Positions 45,767 through 57,135 of a stretch of 64,000 nt of DNA are shown here, one piece after another. The stretch's first letter is position 1, and each line of letters opens with the position of its first letter. A program made the position numbers and the translations under genes. The notes below the pieces were generated by a model. The model saw only the letters and a list, made by a program, of their open reading frames with translations. It did no database searches and was not told the DNA's origin. The DNA comes from Sabellastarte sp. h YS-2021 (Eukaryota > Annelida > Polychaeta > Sabellida > Sabellidae), in NCBI GenBank assembly GCA_964017235.1, contig OZ024927.1, forward strand, positions 22,525,160 through 22,589,159, read 5' to 3'.

Positions 45767-46396
45767 GACTCCAGTTACACATAGCTGTATGTACCGCCGG
45801 ATCGCGGCAGGATTCCTTATATGGAAAATGTTGAGTGATTTTTCCTCTTTTCCGTCCGTACGGCCAACCGTAAAGTTCGTAATGTCCTTGAGGCTTCCAC
45901 CATGGATGCCATGTGTCCGTGGGGAAGCCATGGAAAAATCAAACTGCTTGATTTTTTTGTAAAGGCTTTGCGGATCTTTTCCGTAATTGATATCTGTATC
46001 TCTTGTGTATCTCATCATTAGCTCATCCGTGAGTATCCTTATTGTCTGTATACCCATCCTGGATGTCCTTGTGGCATCCCTTGCATCCTTGAAGCTTCTG
46101 CAGCAAAAAATATCTATAAAAGCATTGCCGGATCTAACCGGATCTGCTATGGATCTGCTACGGACTAACACGGACAGGGTTTGCGGATTAAAAAACAGTC
46201 ATAAGACCAATCCTTGGGGCAATCTTTTCATCTGCAAACCTGTCCATAGTGGTCTGTAGCAGATCCGTGGAAGATCCATGGCAGTTCCATAAATCTTTTA
46301 CATGACCACCCCCATGCTTTGTGCATCCCTATCAGTTACCATATATGGAACCGTGGGCTATATCCGTGGCGCATCCGGCTATGTGTAACTGGCCCC
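45767..46396 (+). mobile_element. Harbinger-like MITE, copy C (~630 bp)
   Basis: Ends GACTCCAGTTACACATAGC and GCTATGTGTAACTGGCCCC are inverted repeats. The element is flanked by identical TAA trinucleotides (45764-45766 and 46397-46399). The interior resembles copies A and B: many GGATC-TGCTA, ATCCGTA and CATCCGTGAG words and the shared CCATATATGGAACCGTGG near the right end. No transposase. This is the best-bounded copy. Confidence 0.85.
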
Positions 46397-46399
46397 TAA

Positions 46400-46695
46400 C
46401 AGTACTTGATTGGATGCTGACTTATAGCGTGATCATGTACTGTTCCAAGTGACATAGTACCAATCAACTTACAAGGCTCTAAGATCATTATCTATCTTTG
46501 TTTTCAAACAGTTGTTTTTGTTACCTGTGGATAAAACAATACATTGTTCAATGTCCTAATCCAATTACAAAGGTATTGCTATGAGATTCAGGTCAGATCA
46601 CATTACTTAAAACTCTGTCTCTTCCATTACAACACTATTACCCTGAGACCAAATCAGATTAGTCTGTCATCAATCTGTGTATTTTTCTGTTTCAG
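46400..46695. other. End of putative intron with acceptor
   Basis: No repeat recognised; ends in the acceptor TTTTTCTGTTTCAG at 46695. Confidence 0.5.
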
Positions 46696-47540
46696 AAAGC
46701 ACTTCATATGTTTACAATGGATATGACCAGACTGATCGTGGAAGAGCAGGAGGAGGAGGAAGAGGAAGTGGTGGAGGTGGTAGCAGGAGTGGAAAAGTTT
46801 CTCGTTCGGAAAAGAAAACCGAGTTTGAGATTTCACGTCTATTGAAGGATGCTCCTCCGGAAAGTATAAAACAGACCATCAATGTGGAAAGAGAAGAAGA
46901 GGAAATCTTGGGTCCCCTTCCAACAGGTGATGATGGCACAGGTCCTGACAGCCTTCTCAATTTCGATACCATTTCTGAGAAGGTTGACCTTGGTATGAAA
47001 GATGGTGCAGCACAAGTGGCTGTAAAGGTCAGATGTGAGAGAGTTGTCCCCATAAGAGGAGTCAGTGACATGTTCAAGAAATCGTCTGTGATAGTCACAC
47101 GCTTGATTGAGATTGACTTACTGGTCACTGAGGAAAGGAGAAAGCTGTACGAGTATATTAATGAAAGCAGTAGTAGATCCATCACAGCTGGTGATGGCCA
47201 ATCCCGGTCTTCCTCATATGGTCAGTCCAAGCTGTCAACTAAGGATACTTTCAAGCTTTACAAGACTTTCATGGGCATGGCCGAAGCCGACGAACAGGGA
47301 AAGAAGAGAGAAAACATCCGGATAGACAGAAAAGTGGAGGAAAAGAGACGTCCAGAAGTTCAAGCAGAGGCTGATATGTTGGATTTGGATATGGCTGATG
47401 ATGTAGACTTGGAGTTTGACACTGATGATTTGGAAAGGCAGCTAGAGGACCAGCTCATAGCTCATGCTATGAGGGCCCCAGAACCAGATACCATTAGTTA
47501 CTTATCTGCTGCATCTGAAAGTGCAAGTATCTTGTATTGA
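46696..47540 (+). CDS. 3' terminal coding exon, unrecognised protein
   Basis: Follows a good acceptor (TTTTTCTGTTTCAG) and is open for about 280 codons to TGA at 47538-47540. The first two bases complete a codon begun in the preceding exon, which fits the exon at 42327. The predicted segment starts with a Gly/Arg/Ser-rich low-complexity stretch. A predicted folded region follows (FEISRLLKDAPP, VRCERVVPIRGVSDMFKKS, LLVTEERRKLYEY), then a charged linker and an acidic tail with DLDMADDVDLEFDTDD. No membrane segment or signal peptide is seen. I do not recognise the family. The G+C content and even codon use stand out from the surroundings, supporting a real host exon. Confidence 0.75.
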
Positions 47541-48060
47541 GTAAACTGAGGGACATGTCTACAATGGCAGAGTCATTGACTGGAACTTGTTCATATAGAT
47601 GAGGCTTTTCATTGAAATTACCATCCCAGGACTGTGTCAATGGCTTTGCATTGTATCGTTGATGGTGTGGTATGTCATCATGGATATTGTATGCTTGGAT
47701 GTAATATGAAAGAAGGTTGCTATATATATTTTTTCTATAGAAATGCTCATTATGAAGTAGCAAAAAGGTAGCTGATATACATTATAACCCGTTCACATTT
47801 ACCCAGTGTAGCTCCATTTGAAAATAGGGTCTTTTGTATGGCATCATAACAAAACCTGGCTGTTTTGCTGTGTTTGGTTTGTCGAGGGTCTTTTAGCTTC
47901 TAAATTTTCTTGGCACTTTTTGAGCAATTGTCAGTGTCACCATATGATTATATAATTTCATGGAAGAGTGTATGTGTCTATTGTGAGGTGAAAGCTTAAA
48001 GTTGTGAGGTCATTGTGAGCTCAAGGCTTAAAAAAATAAATAAAGATGGACACACATCCT
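47541..48060 (+). other. Probable 3' UTR with polyadenylation signals
   Basis: AT-rich sequence after the stop, with two overlapping AATAAA hexamers at 48035-48044 followed by T- and GT-rich sequence (TTTTTTGTATTGTTTGG). The exact cleavage site is not known. Confidence 0.55.
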
Positions 48061-49203
48061 GTTTAATCCACTTTTTTGTATTGTTTGGCCAGTCTCCGTT
48101 CATTTTGGAGACAGTATATGATTAAAGCTACTTGTTTCGGAGAAGTGTGAACATAAAATAACGTAAATATATGTATGAATGCTGGCTGTTTGACTGGTGA
48201 TGTGAGTTAGAAATACTATACTGAGATTACCTCCCTTTGAAATGTGCATTTTCTTTTTCTCTAAAACAATCCGTGATTGAATTTTGTTTTACTGTTATAT
48301 TATGTATATTTAAAATTTGATTTTATTTGCAGTGCAAATAGCTTTAGTGTGTATATAGAAGAGTGAAAAAGTAACTCACAGGAATGTTCTTTCAGCTGAA
48401 TTTTCTAAATGGTAGAATCATAACGCATTCTTAAATCTGCATTTACGGCTTGGTTTGGTGATCTGTACAACTCTAACAATATTATACAGGGTGTGGCTAT
48501 TAGTCTTTGAGCCATTGATTTTTTGAAACATTAATGGCTATAGAAGAGTTATGGATTCTTGACATATTTGTTATTGACCTGTGTCGGTTTAATATTTACT
48601 GCTACCCGCCATAAACTGGCACAGATGGAACAAACATTGTTTGTGATTACTGTTTCTGGGCTACATGAATTTCTTTTGATAAAAATTTGTATGAAGACAA
48701 GTAGATATTTAAATTTATTTAAACACAAAAAACCACAAACAAATTATCCTTTCAGACAAAAAAACTGTTATGTCTGCATGGAATTGGTACCCTAATTTGA
48801 CATACAACCAGTCGGTTCACAGCTGACATGGCATTATTTCTGCATCAGTAATCTTGGCTGATCACATATTGATTGTATTGGCATACAACCAATCAATGTA
48901 CAGTTTACAAAGCATTATTTCTGTACCAACTATAAAGGCTGGTTAAAGCTTGAATATTATTGGTAAATTTAAAGAGTGTGCTAAGTTTCGGGAGGGAGCA
49001 GTATACTTGTTTTGTTTCTTTCAACATGGATCTGTATTGATGTAAATATAAATGAACACTAATACATCCAGAGTTATTTATCATGCAATCTTGAAGCAGT
49101 GCAACAAAAGCCTTTCAACACTTTGGTGCAAATATACTAAAATTACTACTAGCAAATGTCTATTTGGTACCTTGACAATGTATGTTAAGGTCCTCGCTGG
49201 TCT
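48061..49203. other. No gene seen
   Basis: Contains an imperfect repeated pair near 48800-48920 (ACATACAACCAGTCGGTTCACAG versus CATACAACCAATCAATGTACAG, both followed by GCATTATTTCTG). No exon supported. Confidence 0.4.
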
Positions 49204-49475
49204 TAATAATAATAATAATAGTAGGATTTATATAGCGCAAAATTGATACAAATCCTCTAATGCGCTTGAGTCCAAGAAGGGAGAGTCCAGGGACAGGCAT
49301 GGGTCGACATCTAAAAAGCGCCCGCCAGGGTATAACTAAGGTGGGGGGTATGCCAGCCTAAACAAGTAGGTCTTTAGCTGGCTTCTGAAACCATCTATTG
49401 TTTGCTGAGATCTGACAGTCTGTGGCAGCTTGTTCCATTCAGCTGGTGCAGCTACTGCAAAGTCTTGTTCTTGGC
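49204..49475 (-). pseudogene. LINE 3' end: RT C-terminus, 3' UTR and (TTA)n tail
   Basis: On the minus strand the frame reads FAVAAPAEWNKLPQTVRSQQ followed by DGFRSQLKTYLFRLAYPPP and stops at 49336-49338. This is the characteristic extreme C-terminus of CR1/L2-like LINE polymerases. The 3' UTR then includes TTGCGCTATATAAATCC and ends in a TTA microsatellite (49204-49220). It is 5'-truncated near 49475, the usual state of LINE copies. The short frame itself is undamaged, so the insertion may be fairly young. Confidence 0.8.
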
Positions 49476-49494
49476 AAGCTTGGCATCTAATCAC

Positions 49495-49600
49495 AGGTTG
49501 TCACCTGTGTGTGGTTCGACCCCCATAAGTGGTAAATGTGAGCCTGTCCCAATATGACCCTGAATATTAAAAGGGACATAAAAACCCCAACGTTGACTTT
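49495..49600 (+). repeat. tRNA-derived SINE relic
   Basis: B-box-like GGTTCGACCCC followed by CTGTCCCAATATGACCCTGA and an A-rich AGGGACATAAAAACCCC end. Similar downstream wording occurs near 5190 and 51930, suggesting a second, older SINE family. Confidence 0.5.
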
Positions 49601-49789
49601 GATAATGTGTCTGGTTTTATACCTATTTCACACCTTACTATGCTGGGGTCTAAAGCTACAACCTCATGGACGTGTCTATCTTGGGTTGTAGTTCGGTGGG
49701 GATAAAAATATGGGGTGGTTTCTTCATCACTGGGTTTACCTAGATTTTCCTCAAGTCCTATTGTGTTAGGTATTATATATGGAAGCTCG

Positions 49790-50010
49790 TAGTGTATTTA
49801 TTAGAGCTCTCTCCTTCAACCTTTGAGGTCACTGGTTCCAATCTCGGCCTAGGCACTTCATGTTGGAAAGTTGGTAGTTATTTGCCGATGCCCGATGGTT
49901 TACAGTGCAGCATCTTGAAAAACTGCACAGATTCCTCCACCAGTAAACTATCCATCACAATATGGCCCTGGCTGTTAACTGCGATGTAAAACAAAAAAAA
50001 TAAATCTAAT
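49790..50010 (+). repeat. Diverged SINE of the main family
   Basis: GGTTCCAATCTCGGCC (B-box region), GGAAAGTTGGTAGTTATTTGCC, GGTTTACAGTGCAGCATCTTGA, a CCACCAGTAAACTATCC block and an A-rich tail follow the same order as 24119. Heavily mutated; no clear flanking duplication. Confidence 0.6.
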
Positions 50011-51080
50011 TTTAGGCATCATATGACGACTGAATTATTTTTTCCCCAGAATTTGGTGCTGACAAAAAAATATTTCATCAGACAGTAGGATCCCCACTCA
50101 TCAGGTGGATTCATAATGATTCCATGTATGTCAGATTTGGTAGAATAAGAAATATAAAATCTTGGATCAAGTCTATGTTCTACCAAGAAATGAGGTCTCT
50201 ATTTGGGGCCTGAAGGATTGGGTCATCAATCAGAAATCAAAGCTATATAGATATGACTGTAAGGATAGGGGTGATCTAGGCATTAGATTTTCTTTAACAA
50301 CTTGTTTTCATCTGTATTAGTCTGTGGTTAGAATTCTTAAATGTAAGTGCTTTGTCATTTTATAATTGTCTATATGCTTAATAAAATACACCATTTTAAC
50401 ATGTGTGGTACTTCTGTTAAAATATAGTACTTAAATAATTATTTCTATTTCTAATAATTTTGTATAATGCATTGCTTCTGTTATAAACTTTTAATATTAC
50501 TCTTTAAAGACAGAAAAGCACTGACATGTACATAGAACTTTAACATTTGCAGATCAAACATTACATGACAATTGGTATAAGGTTGTGGCTTTTTCTAATA
50601 ACTGTGATCAAGAGAGTTTTTGAATGACACACTTGGTTCATATCAAATACATTTGCATTGGCTTTATTTGCAGACTCAAAACTGTGTGTTGAAATGCATC
50701 CAGTAGATATAAATGTGTATGGTGTAGAGAGTTACAAATTGTATGATATCATGTGTAAATAATGATTATGCCACATAGACACAGTACTCAGAAATTACAT
50801 GTACAGATAACTAATCTCCGATCTAATACAATCATACTCTTGTAGTACTCTTAATATCTTTGCTCTAAAATTATAATGGTACTTCTTATTATTTCTTGAA
50901 CCAAACAGCTATTAGACAAGCATGGTTGGAAATGCCAAGCGAAAAGACAGAGTCCCAATAGGATACATTTTAAGACACACTGTCCTTCATTTAGTAGAGA
51001 TGGGAGGCATGTCAGAGTATGGCTAGCATAGGGCCTGAAATAGGAAAGTTGGTCTTTGCTCTTGATCTTCAGTGCATGAT
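50011..51080. other. No gene seen; AT-rich sequence
   Basis: No exon, RNA gene or bounded repeat recognised. Confidence 0.4.
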
Positions 51081-51094
51081 TTAAAACAAGCAGT

Positions 51095-51185
51095 GTGCAC
51101 TAATTCCTTCCACCTTGTCAATTGGCTGTCATTATGTAACCTATACAATGGGCTGAAAGTGACATTAAACCTAAATCAATCAGGC
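51095..51185 (+). repeat. SINE 3' end fragment
   Basis: TTCCACCTTGTCAATTGGCT, TGTAACCTATACAATGGGCT and GAAAGTGACATTAAACC correspond to the SINE 3' portion. The head is absent. Confidence 0.5.
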
Positions 51186-51854
51186 TATTAACCAATTATA
51201 TGGTTAGAGGTGATTATGTTAATGGAAAAGTCACATATAAAAGGTTATAATATAAGGTATAAAAGTTTTTAAAATTAAATTGGTAACATTACAATATATG
51301 TCACAAAAACCACAATAAGAAAACCTTGGCATTTACAACTATTTTGTTCTATAACAAATGTTATGCAGTTAGTTAGAACAAGGCTATTTATTTGCAAAAA
51401 AAAAACGTGATAAACTGTGTACATTCAATCAACAAGTTATCAGGCTTAAACAGATTGACCTCGAGCTCAATATATTTCCTTGCCAGAGTTTAAAATCATA
51501 TCAGATGCGTTCTTTTTAGTTTTTGTACAGATATCATTTCGTACTTTGTGACAAGTGGTGATATAATTGATAACCACGTGACTGCAAAGTTAGAATGTGC
51601 AGATATTTTTATTATTTGTTATGTTTGGTATAACTAATCTCTTGTTGTTTTTTATTTATTTAATATAGTTTTGATATTTATCCCAAATGAGTGTTAAGCA
51701 TGCCACCATCTCTATAAATGCTTTCATTGTTTTTTGCTTCCCATAAAGTTTAGCTTATTACGGATGATTTCTATACCTCTGAGAGTTAAATCAATATTTC
51801 TGCGTAAACATTTTCATGTAAAAAATTAAAATCATTAAACATAGACTTCAATGG

Positions 51855-51970
51855 ATACAGCGGATAAGACGTTTATTCGACTCTCACATCTGTGACTGTG
51901 GGTTTGACTCCAGCATTCTGCATGTTTGAGGATCTGTCCTAATATGACCTTATGGCCAAATCATACAGTT
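51855..51970 (+). repeat. tRNA-derived SINE relic (second family)
   Basis: GCGGATAAGACG and GGGTTTGACTCC stand in A-box and B-box positions. GAGGATCTGTCCTAATATGACC follows, as in the relics near 5190 and 49550. No flanking duplication found. Confidence 0.45.
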
Positions 51971-52342
51971 CCGTTTGGTCTTATCAACATATATATGAGT
52001 TTTTTCTCAACATTTCATAAATGTTCTGAAACGGACCTTGTATGGTGGTAGGGCATGTTTTAAAATGATCTGCCCCATAATAGCCATTCTGTCCCCCAAC
52101 CCAACCACTTCACTATTTCTGCATATACATTGTGGTTTATGATAGGTTGTGGCAGTTTTTTCACCCAGTTAAGAAAAAGCCAGTTAAAAATGCCGTCTTT
52201 CTTGTATCAAGCTTGCCCTTACTAAATATGAACCCTGATTCATTACACCTTATAGATGCTGTCAAAATGTCAAATGCATTGAGCAAAAAACTGAGTCCTC
52301 ACAAGTTAAATATTTTACTCTCATATGTAGCTTGTAAGTCAA

Positions 52343-52467
52343 GGGCTGGTATTCACAAAACGGATGAAGCTCAAGTTGAGCCAAAATTCAACTTTACAGC
52401 TGTTTATACTAAATTCGAGCTGATTTTGTCTCAACTTGATATTGATCCCTTTCGTGAATACGGCCCC
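52343..52467. mobile_element. Palindromic foldback MITE, 125 bp, copy 2
   Basis: Begins GGGCTGGTATTCACAAAA and ends TTTCGTGAATACGGCCCC. Arms contain GCTCAAGTTGAGCC and GTCTCAACTTGA in inverted orientation. It is the better preserved relative of 3965-4088. Confidence 0.8.
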
Positions 52468-53186
52468 AGGATGGAACAGTGTGAATTAGGTATTAGATGT
52501 TAAAAAGTATATAAAACGAAGAGTTTGTAAAAACTAAAATAATAACATAAAAATGCATAATTTGAACTACATGGTAAATTTCTTATTGTCGATCAGTTGT
52601 TATTTCTCTAACACCCGTCTTTATTGAAATATAGATGCTTTATGTTTTATGTTGTTTGCTATGATTTTTTTCCCTCTTATTTGGTACTAACTTTTATTTT
52701 TACTAATACATTTCGAATGGTGCTTACTGTGTGGAATATATGTATGTGTATATTGCTCCAACTTTTTTTGTTGCTAGATGATATAATTGTGTACATTGTG
52801 ATTAAGTTAGCTTAAGGTTTTAGATGAGGACATAATGGCAATGTGACTGGAAGTTGGTTCTTAAATAAATATGGTCATTTTGTTTACAATATTGAGTTCA
52901 ATAATCTTCTCTTTAGCAAATACTTAAACATATTGTTGAGTTTCAGTGCAACAGATGTGTGAATATTTTAGTTTTAAAATATATTGTGTTAGATTGATTC
53001 TAATGTATTGTATTTCGTTTTATGGGAGTAAGATTCATATTGAAATTTATAAAATTATTGTGATCAATAAAGTCATCAGTAAAGCCAGTTTATATGGGTT
53101 TCATAAGCCAGAAAATGTAAAGAGGTAATAAACTTATTGTAATATTTTATTTTCCCTTTGACTTTCATTTTATCCCTATTCTTAAT
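52468..53186. other. No gene seen; very AT-rich sequence
   Basis: Short frames only, none with domain or splice support. Confidence 0.4.
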
Positions 53187-53800
53187 TGTATCAAACGGAT
53201 AGCATCCGGTGGATACTATGGATTATACATGAGTATGCCGCCGCCACTGCCGCAGTGTGTAGAGATTTTCTTATTACCCCTCTAGAGGCCAGGGTATTAT
53301 AGGTAGACCTCTCAAATTTGCAGGATATATTCATAACCACAAAATCTTGCCTGAGAATATTTTGGTCTCATTTTGAAAAACAAGATGGCCGCCACTTGCC
53401 TTTCTTTTCAGTCATGAAAAGTACTTATATCTCCCTTGTTATTTGTCCTAGGGGTTTGCAATGTGAAACCAACCTATAGGAAATCATGGGTTAGGAATTA
53501 TGTGGTCAGATTTGATCTTGGGCCCCTCTCCTTCAAAGTCAAATGAGGATAGCCAAACTTAAAAGTGCTTATAACTCGCTTATTGTTGGTCCTAGAAGTT
53601 TGTAATGTGAAACCAACCTAAAGAAAATCATGGGCTGTGAATCTTCTGATATAGTCAGATTTGACCGTGGGCCCCTCAGTCAAGTTCAAACGAGGATAGC
53701 CAAACCTAAAAGTGCTTATAATTCGCTTATTATTGGTCCTACAGGTTTGTAATGTGAAACCAACCTATAGGAAATCATGGGCTAGGAATCATCCACTACT
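53187..53800 (+). mobile_element. Helentron-like element, 3'-truncated
   Basis: Starts TGTATC after a T (CTTAAT/TGTATC). The 5' hairpin is partly decayed (ACGGATAGCATCCGGTGG), followed by an AAGATGGCCGCCA module (near 53383) and about two and a half core repeats. No 3' hairpin or CTAGT end is found; similarity fades near 53790. Confidence 0.75.
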
Positions 53801-53954
53801 CTGGATTACTGACCTAAATTTCCCTTATCTATCCATATAAATAATATTTTTGTTAAACTAGCACACTGGGTTCACAATTATGGGAAGATATTGTACCAAC
53901 AAAGCAGTAGATTAGTTTAGATTAGATTAAAATTCGACAAACAAGGACTTTAGG

Positions 53955-54430
53955 CTCATGTTTTGCACACCCTGGTATACAAATGGCGGCTTTTCAGAAC
54001 TTTTTGCAAGGATTCAAAAGGTTCCGACAAATCCAGAGTAGGGATGATAGGCAAGAATATTGGCAAAGAAGAGTCAAATCAGGGTTCTGACTCGGGCCTT
54101 TTTTCAGAGGAAGGTGGAAAACACGGCCACTATCATGCAACTCATGCCAGAGTTGGAGAGGTGGGAACATCTTTTGCAGAATTAGTCTGGATGGTGTTAT
54201 CGAGGATTGAAGACCACACAGTTCAGCAGAACACTGGTATTAGTCACACTCATATGTCTGGCCCATACGGAGACCTTCCCCTCACTGTAGTACAACTTCC
54301 GGATAGGCAAGTAAGAACAACTAAAGTCATCAAAGAGGTCAGTTGATCCTTCATAGAAAAATTGTGGTCCACCCCCCTCATTCTACCAGACTGGCTAGAT
54401 AAAGAGAAACAGATGGAATACCCTACATGG
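53955..54430 (+). other. Undetermined coding-like segment
   Basis: Comparatively GC-rich with overlapping partial frames. One begins with an ATG near 53981 (MAAFQNFLQGFKRFRQIQ...) and stops after about 35 codons. Another stays open over 53963-54346 (127 residues) and contains HGHYHATHARVGEVG and MSGPYGDLPLTVVQLP. Shifting coding character suggests a frameshifted retroelement Gag-like relic, but I recognise no domain. It could equally be a host pseudogene. Confidence 0.35.
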
Positions 54431-54706
54431 TGTTACGGTCACGGGGCAAGCACGGTAGCAATTACCGGTTGCTTTTAAGTTGCAACAGGAAAAGACAAAA
54501 AGTTTAACTTAACAAATTTATTTAACAACTAAAATAATAATTACAGTCAACTGGTATGCTCTCAACTGTACACACATTGATACAATAATAAAACCTGTCC
54601 GACCTGACCACTGTGACTGACAGTTAAGTTTATCCACCATCTCCACCAATCTGTCCTGTGATCTGTCCAATGTTCACTAACACACATATCTGTATCCTGT
54701 GATCTG

Positions 54707-54919
54707 AGGTGCCACGGTGGCAGAGTGGTAACATTCTTGCCTCCCACCTCTGAGTTCTACCTCAAGTGGGAAAGCTGGTAGTTGCTTGCCGCTGGTCAGC
54801 AATTTACAGTACAGAACCTTGACTAACTGCATGTACTGGTTTCCTCTGCCCGTCCAACTCCCCATTGTGATATAACCTGTACAGTGTTGAAAGCAACATA
54901 AAACTCCAAATAAATAAAT
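54707..54919 (+). mobile_element. tRNA-derived SINE with internal head deletion
   Basis: Same family as 24119: A box TGGCAGAGTGG is intact, but about 25 bp including the B box are deleted between CTCTGAG and CTCAAGTGGG. Body and AAATAAATAAAT tail are present. Flanks ATCCTGTGATCTG (54694-54706) and ATTCTGAGATCTG (54920-54932) match at 11 of 13 positions. Loss of the B box would disable Pol III transcription from this copy. Confidence 0.85.
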
Positions 54920-55394
54920 ATTCTGAGATCTGTTCAGTGTTCGATAACACGAAATGTCCTTGTCCTGTTATCCTTTTTACATCCAATCACACAGAATGTC
55001 TGTCGAGATATTCAGAGAGTTTGCACAACTGTACTGTCTGCTCTAAGATATGGACAATGTCCAAAATGCATTAAATCCAGTCTCTGTTACATGAATGTAC
55101 AATATCCAAAAATATCCAAAGTACAGTTAATTTATCCAGACAATTTATCCAGTTCACTCCAGTAAAAGTTCACAACAACACAAGCAGTTTATATCCACTT
55201 GAATATTATATTCCAAGACACAATAGCCTTCTGTATAGCCAGCGAATACTAAGTTCACTTGTGGTCATATATACAGTCCTTATATATTCTTATAGAAATT
55301 TTAGAATCTTACAGAACATAACAGCTGTCACGAGAGGCAGTGAGAAAGTTCTAGAATCTACAGGTCCAGATGCTGTACTATAAACTTTTGGGCA

Positions 55395-55492
55395 TCGGTA
55401 AGTGACTTTCCCACACAGGATCAGGTCTAGGGTTTGAACCACTGCACTCAGAAGTGGGAGATGAGTGTCATACCATTACACCACCTAGTCAC
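55395..55492 (-). repeat. tRNA-like SINE head fragment, minus strand
   Basis: On the minus strand this contains an A-box-like TGGTGTAATGG and a B-box-like GGTTCAAACCC about 35 bases apart, followed by the GTGTGGGAAAGTCAC junction to the SINE body. The rest is not recognisable. Confidence 0.5.
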
Positions 55493-56030
55493 ATGTCAAT
55501 AGAGGGGAAGCACAAAGTAATAAAATATTCCAGAATTGGAGGATGTGAATTATCCAATTTGAAAGGCTTCCACTGCTTGGTCATGTTGCTACTGGTAGAT
55601 GCTGAGTATAAACTTATGTTTGTGGACACGGGCTCTGGTGGCTCCTGTCATATTTACACATATTCATACTAGTAACCCTTATAAGAGCTAATGACTTATG
55701 TTTTTCAAGTGAAAAATTTCTCCCCAATTTTACTCCTGAGCTCAAACTCAGGTCAGTTGCAAGGTAAACTCAAGACAATGTGACCGGGCTACGAAAAGAG
55801 CTGTGGGATCATGCTCTTCAGGGACAGTTAATCATGAGAGTATGGAGATAAATACTCTTCTTTCCAAAATTGATCAGCAACTTATCATCACCAGTAGTCT
55901 TTAGGAATATTACTTAGGGCATTCCACATGCTATTTGGAGTTATCCCTTTTCAGCAGGATTAGTAGTAGCCATTCCAAATTTACTTTAGGCTTAGGGTTT
56001 ACGATGACTTGCTCAACTGGAACTGGAGGA
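55493..56030. other. No gene seen
   Basis: A 72-codon plus-strand frame at 55454-55672 has no recognised domain and overlaps the SINE head fragment. Confidence 0.4.
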
Positions 56031-56033
56031 GAA

Positions 56034-56240
56034 ACCCACCTATATATACTATATATAGTGAATAGGCTGATATGTGGTCACTGCTATCTAGTAATGCATG
56101 GAACTGAGGTACAAACACACCTACATATAGTGAATTGGCAGATATGTGGTCACTGCAATGTAGTAATGCATGGAACTAGGGTACAAACACACCTACATAT
56201 AGTAAATAGGGAGATATGTGGCCACTGCAATGTAGTAATG
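56034..56240. repeat. 72-bp minisatellite, ~2.8 units
   Basis: GATATGTGGTCACTGC occurs at 56069, 56141 and (as GATATGTGGCCACTGC) 56213, a spacing of exactly 72 bp. Units also share TAGTAATGCATGGAACT and ACACACCTACATATAGT. The period keeps a plus-strand frame open with a 24-residue repeat (ICGHCNVVMHGT...), which I do not regard as a gene. Confidence 0.9.
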
Positions 56241-56814
56241 TAGTCACTTTCATGTGATGTCATAATGACAATTGAGACGTTAAAGTGGAGAAGTGTGAAC
56301 TTATCATAAGGTACAAAACATAATGGCTGTATAGCCTGTTAAACCTCCATCAGGCTAGAGACTGAAGGCTTGTAATTATTCTCAATAAACAATGAATTCC
56401 CAATAAGCACAGGTCATAACCTAGCGTTGTTTTACTCTCTCTCTCTGTTTCTACACAAATCCCTTGGCTTTCAACCCATTGAATGACTCGGTGAGCGCCC
56501 ATAACTTGGCACCACTGTGACACAAAATCCTTTGTTTTGCTTGTTTTAAGTATAGTCACTGGGTTTTCTTTTGTTTATAATATGGATTGACACAAGTGTA
56601 AATTATAAATTTGAATTAGCAAGAAAAAAAGGTGAAATCAATTAACCTGTAACATGGCTTTTTAAGGGCAATAACTTAATTTCTATTTGAAATTTGGCAC
56701 AAACCTCAGATTTATCATAGATTGTTCCATCTCATATGGTATGATGCAATCGCTGCAATTCGAGGATGTTGCTGACAACAACCAACTGTTACTTACCTGT
56801 TCCAAACAGGTTAA

Positions 56815-57135
56815 GGTCTTGGATGCGTTTGTTTGTCTGTGCTCACAGTAATGAAGAGATCTTTATTAATTATTTAATGTGAGTAGGGCCTGACCAAAAG
56901 AAAGAAGTGGCTCCCGTTTTGGACCATACTCTAGATATAAAAAAGATCCTGATTTTTAAAGGTCCTATTTTAATGACTATGCCTGTTGGTTGACATTCCA
57001 CCAAAAGTAATGTGCATATTTTCATTATTTTTTGTTTATGTGGGAAGGGCTTGGTCAAAGAAAGAACTGGTTACATTCGGGGAAAGATCCGGATTATATT
57101 ATCAGTACACAAAAAAGTTTGAAGTTTTGGAAAAA
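56815..57135 (+). repeat. Dispersed repeat (TTTGTCTGTCTG family), diverged
   Basis: TTTGTTTGTCTGTGCTCACAGT, AGATCTTTATTAAT and then two related blocks, TGTGAGTAGGGCCTGACCAA and TGTGGGAAGGGCTTGGTCAA, each followed by AAGAAAGAA-TGG about 170 bp apart. It suggests two tandem, diverged copies. Confidence 0.5.

Noticed and set aside
46712..47185. 157-codon minus-strand frame opposite the terminal exon
   Set aside because: It is the antisense shadow of the plus-strand exon, which has the splice acceptor, stop, polyadenylation signals and coding-like composition.
52132..52503. 123-codon plus-strand frame as a host gene
   Set aside because: A third of it is the palindromic MITE at 52343-52467, and the rest has no domain or splice support.
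54431..55370. Solo LTR starting TGTTACGGTCACGGGGC
   Set aside because: The start is LTR-like and follows a possible Gag-like relic, but I found no matching CA end, no second LTR and no flanking duplication.
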